The position numbers and the translations under genes are program-made. A stretch of DNA of 6,855 bases from Acidobacteriota bacterium (GTDB taxonomy: Bacteria; Acidobacteriota; Blastocatellia; Pyrinomonadales; Pyrinomonadaceae). The number at the start of each line of letters is the position of its first letter. The stretch's first letter is position 1. The stretch covers positions 1 through 6,855 of the forward strand of contig JAIVGV010000375.1 of the NCBI GenBank assembly GCA_020201365.1. Direction: 5' to 3'. The notes under the pieces are model-generated. The model was not told where the DNA came from. It made no database searches and worked only from the letters and a program-made list of their open reading frames with translations. Below, one piece after another: positions 5,035-6,855 of the stretch.

Positions 5035-6669
5035 ATGAGCACGAAAACTGACGGAGCCGACGCGACGAAGCGCGCCGAAGAGCGGCGCGAACGCTTCGAG
5101 ACCTCTTCGGGCATCGAGCTGCCCGTTGACTTCAACCCGTCGAACACGGACGGCGTCGATTACGGGCGCGATCTCGGAGCGCCCGGCGAGTTCCCCTACA
5201 CGCGCGGCGTGAGGCGAACGATGTACCGCGGTCGCCTCTGGACGATGCGCCAGTACGCGGGCTACGCCACCGCCGAGGAGTCCAACGCGCGCTACAAGTA
5301 CCTGCTCGCGCAGGGCACGACCGGGCTCTCCGTCGCCTTCGATCTCCCGACGCAGATCGGTCTCGACTCGGACGATCCGCTCTCGGCCGGAGAGGTCGGC
5401 AAGGTCGGCGTCGCGATTGACTCGCTCGAAGACATGGGGCGACTGTTCGACGGCATCCCGTTAGGCTCAGTCTCCACCTCGATGACGATCAACGCGACCG
5501 CTTCGACCCTGCTCTGCCTCTACGTCGCCGTCGCGCGCAAGCAGAACGTCTCGCCCGACAGACTCGAAGGCACGATCCAGAACGACATCCTGAAGGAGTA
5601 CGTCGCGCGCGGCACGTACATTTATCCTCCCGCGCCCTCGATGCGCCTCATCACGGACACCTTCGCCTACTGCGCGCGCGAGATTCCGAAGTGGAACACG
5701 ATCTCGATCTCCGGCTACCACATACGCGAGGCGGGCGCGACCGCCGCGCAGGAAGTCGCCTTCACGCTCGCCGACGCCGTCGCCTACGTGCAGGCGGCGA
5801 TTGACGCGGGGCTCAAGGTTGACGAGTTCGCCCCGCGCCTCTCCTTCTTCTTCAACGCGCACAACAACCTCTTGGAAGAGATCGCCAAGTTCCGCGCCGC
5901 GCGCCGCCTCTGGGCGCGCATCATGCGCGAGCGCTTTAACGCGCGCGACCCGCGCTCGCTGATGCTGCGCTTCCACACGCAGACGGCGGGCTCGACGCTC
6001 ACGGCGCAGCAGCCCGAAGTCAACGTCGTCCGCACGACGATCCAGGCGCTCGCCGCAGTGCTCGGCGGCACGCAGAGTCTCCACACGAACGCGTCGGACG
6101 AGGCGCTGGCGCTCCCGACCGAACAGTCGGCGCGCGTCGCGCTGCGCACGCAGCAGGTCATCGCGCACGAGTCCGGCGTCGCCGACACGGTTGACCCGCT
6201 CGCGGGCTCTTACGCCGTCGAGCAGTTGACGAACGATCTCGAACGGCTCGCCTCCGACTACATCAAGCAGATCGACGCGCTCGGCGGGACGCTTCGCGCC
6301 ATCGAGACCGGCTACGTCCAGCGCGAGATTCAGGAGGCGGCTTACCAGTTCCAGCGCGCGGTCGAGTCGCGAGACGCGGTCGTCGTCGGCGTCAACCGCT
6401 TCCAGGCGGAAGAGGACGCGCCGCCGCCGACGCTGCGCATCGATCCCGCAATCGAGGGCGCGCAAGTCGAGCGCGTGCGTGCGCTGCGTGAGCGACGCGA
6501 CGGCGCGGCGGTCGAGACCGCGCTCACGCGCCTCGAAGAAGCGGCGCGCGGCACCGAGAACCTGCTGCCGCGCATCCTCGCCTGCGTCGAATCGCTCGCC
6601 ACGGTCGGCGAGATCAGCAATCGTCTGCGCCGCGTCTGGGGCGAGTACCGTGAAGCGTTGACGGTGTAG
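5035..6669 (+). CDS. Methylmalonyl-CoA mutase large (catalytic) subunit
   Basis: This is the substrate-binding TIM-barrel subunit of adenosylcobalamin-dependent methylmalonyl-CoA mutase, interconverting (R)-methylmalonyl-CoA and succinyl-CoA in propionate metabolism. Against Propionibacterium MutB as I recall it, key residues keep a constant offset of 15: Y74 in MRQYAGY (Tyr89), Q182 in TIQNDILKE (Gln197), R192 in VARGTYIYPP (Arg207), Y228-H229 in SISGYHIREAGAT (Tyr243-His244) and R268 in FAPRLSFF (Arg283). Tyr and Arg at the first and third sites favour methylmalonyl-CoA over isobutyryl-CoA. The 544 residues stop after the barrel with no DxHxxG B12-binding domain, so a separate small subunit is needed and must lie elsewhere. 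ATG 5035 is chosen because an upstream extension from 4897 would translate the octamer repeat. There is no clear Shine-Dalgarno sequence or strong promoter; a weak TTGCGG (4904-4909) and TGTGATAGC (4923-4931) pair exists. Confidence 0.95.
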   Translation: MSTKTDGADATKRAEERRERFETSSGIELPVDFNPSNTDGVDYGRDLGAPGEFPYTRGVRRTMYRGRLWTMRQYAGYATAEESNARYKYLLAQGTTGLSVAFDLPTQIGLDSDDPLSAGEVGKVGVAIDSLEDMGRLFDGIPLGSVSTSMTINATASTLLCLYVAVARKQNVSPDRLEGTIQNDILKEYVARGTYIYPPAPSMRLITDTFAYCAREIPKWNTISISGYHIREAGATAAQEVAFTLADAVAYVQAAIDAGLKVDEFAPRLSFFFNAHNNLLEEIAKFRAARRLWARIMRERFNARDPRSLMLRFHTQTAGSTLTAQQPEVNVVRTTIQALAAVLGGTQSLHTNASDEALALPTEQSARVALRTQQVIAHESGVADTVDPLAGSYAVEQLTNDLERLASDYIKQIDALGGTLRAIETGYVQREIQEAAYQFQRAVESRDAVVVGVNRFQAEEDAPPPTLRIDPAIEGAQVERVRALRERRDGAAVETALTRLEEAARGTENLLPRILACVESLATVGEISNRLRRVWGEYREALTV

Positions 6670-6672
6670 GGG
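6668..6672 (+). promoter_or_regulatory. Ribosome binding site of the lipoprotein gene
   Basis: AGGGG overlaps the mutase TAG stop and lies 9 bases before GTG 6682. This spacing selects the GTG as start and implies translation coupled to the end of the mutase gene. Confidence 0.5.
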
Positions 6673-6681
6673 CTCGAAAAG

Positions 6682-6855
6682 GTGCCTGATTCATTCGCCT
6701 CATCAAAGCGCGGACGCCGGGCGGCGCGTCTCACGCCCACGGCGCTGTTGCTCTTGTTAGCTGCCGCTGCCGCTTGCACGAAGCCGCAGACGACTGAGCA
6801 GGGGCAGCCGGGGGCGCGGGCGGGCGCGTCATCGTCCGGCTTGCAAGTTGGGCAG
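6682..6855 (+). CDS. Lipoprotein, 5' part only (runs off the window)
   Basis: The first 58 codons of a gene start at GTG 6682, in the same frame as the mutase and separated from its stop by 12 bases. The product begins with a basic n-region (K9, R10, R12, R13, R16), then a hydrophobic core (A21-A31: alanine, a run of five leucines, then alanines), then C32: a lipoprotein signal peptide with lipobox-like AAAC cut before the cysteine. The mature N-terminus (TKPQTTEQGQPGARAGASSS) is a low-complexity linker usual in lipoproteins, with no Asp at position +2, which would favour outer-membrane sorting if the cell is diderm and uses that rule. The functional domain lies beyond the window, so no role can be given. 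The tight spacing suggests an operon with the mutase. Confidence 0.75.
   Translation, partial: MPDSFASSKRGRRAARLTPTALLLLLAAAAACTKPQTTEQGQPGARAGASSSGLQVGQ

Noticed and set aside
5467..6465. 332-codon open frame antisense to the mutase
   Set aside because: Arg/Val/Asp/Glu-rich translation, as expected from the complementary frame of a high-GC gene; the plus strand is a clear mutase with all catalytic residues.

Overview
This is a GC-rich bacterial chromosomal window holding ordinary housekeeping and central-metabolism genes. It shows no phage, plasmid, insertion-sequence or CRISPR hallmark. GC content, a separate two-gene atpD-atpC locus, a split B12-dependent mutase whose large subunit stands alone, an insert in AtpD, and short heptamer/octamer palindromic repeats between genes would fit Acidobacteriota (possibly Blastocatellia). 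That placement comes from remembered protein resemblance and is not proven by the window.

Layout. 1-213: non-coding leader with a candidate promoter for pdxJ (214-969, +), pyridoxine 5'-phosphate synthase. 970-1119: convergent gap with a long GC-rich inverted repeat that reads as an intrinsic terminator for the minus-strand gene ruvB (1120-2187), the Holliday-junction branch-migration motor. 2188-2382: a good sigma70-type promoter for ruvB, preceded by helically spaced A-tracts. 2383-4410 (-): atpD then atpC, beta and epsilon subunits of F1 ATP synthase, separated by 78 bases made mostly of a heptamer repeat that folds into a 19-bp hairpin. 4525-4809 (-): a small, very acidic protein of unknown function upstream of atpD. 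4810-5034: divergent intergenic region with a candidate promoter and dyad for the small gene and an octamer-repeat palindrome just before the mutase start. 5035-6669 (+): large (catalytic) subunit of methylmalonyl-CoA mutase without the B12-binding domain. 6682 to the window end (+): first 58 codons of a lipoprotein gene starting with GTG, 12 bases after the mutase stop.

How the genes relate. There is no single pathway here. The mutase links propionyl-CoA/odd-chain and branched-chain degradation to succinyl-CoA, ATP synthase is the energy-coupling enzyme, PdxJ makes vitamin B6, and RuvB serves recombination and repair. The likely transcription units are pdxJ alone, ruvB alone, (small acidic gene)-atpD-atpC, and mutase-lipoprotein.

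I found no convincing new multi-gene system. The points most worth a second look are the two palindromic short-unit repeat arrays, the structured element downstream of ruvB, the insert in AtpD, and the unrecognised acidic protein next to the ATP synthase genes. Several start sites have been reset here: atpC to ATG 2805, and the mutase to ATG 5035 rather than a longer reading through the octamer repeat.
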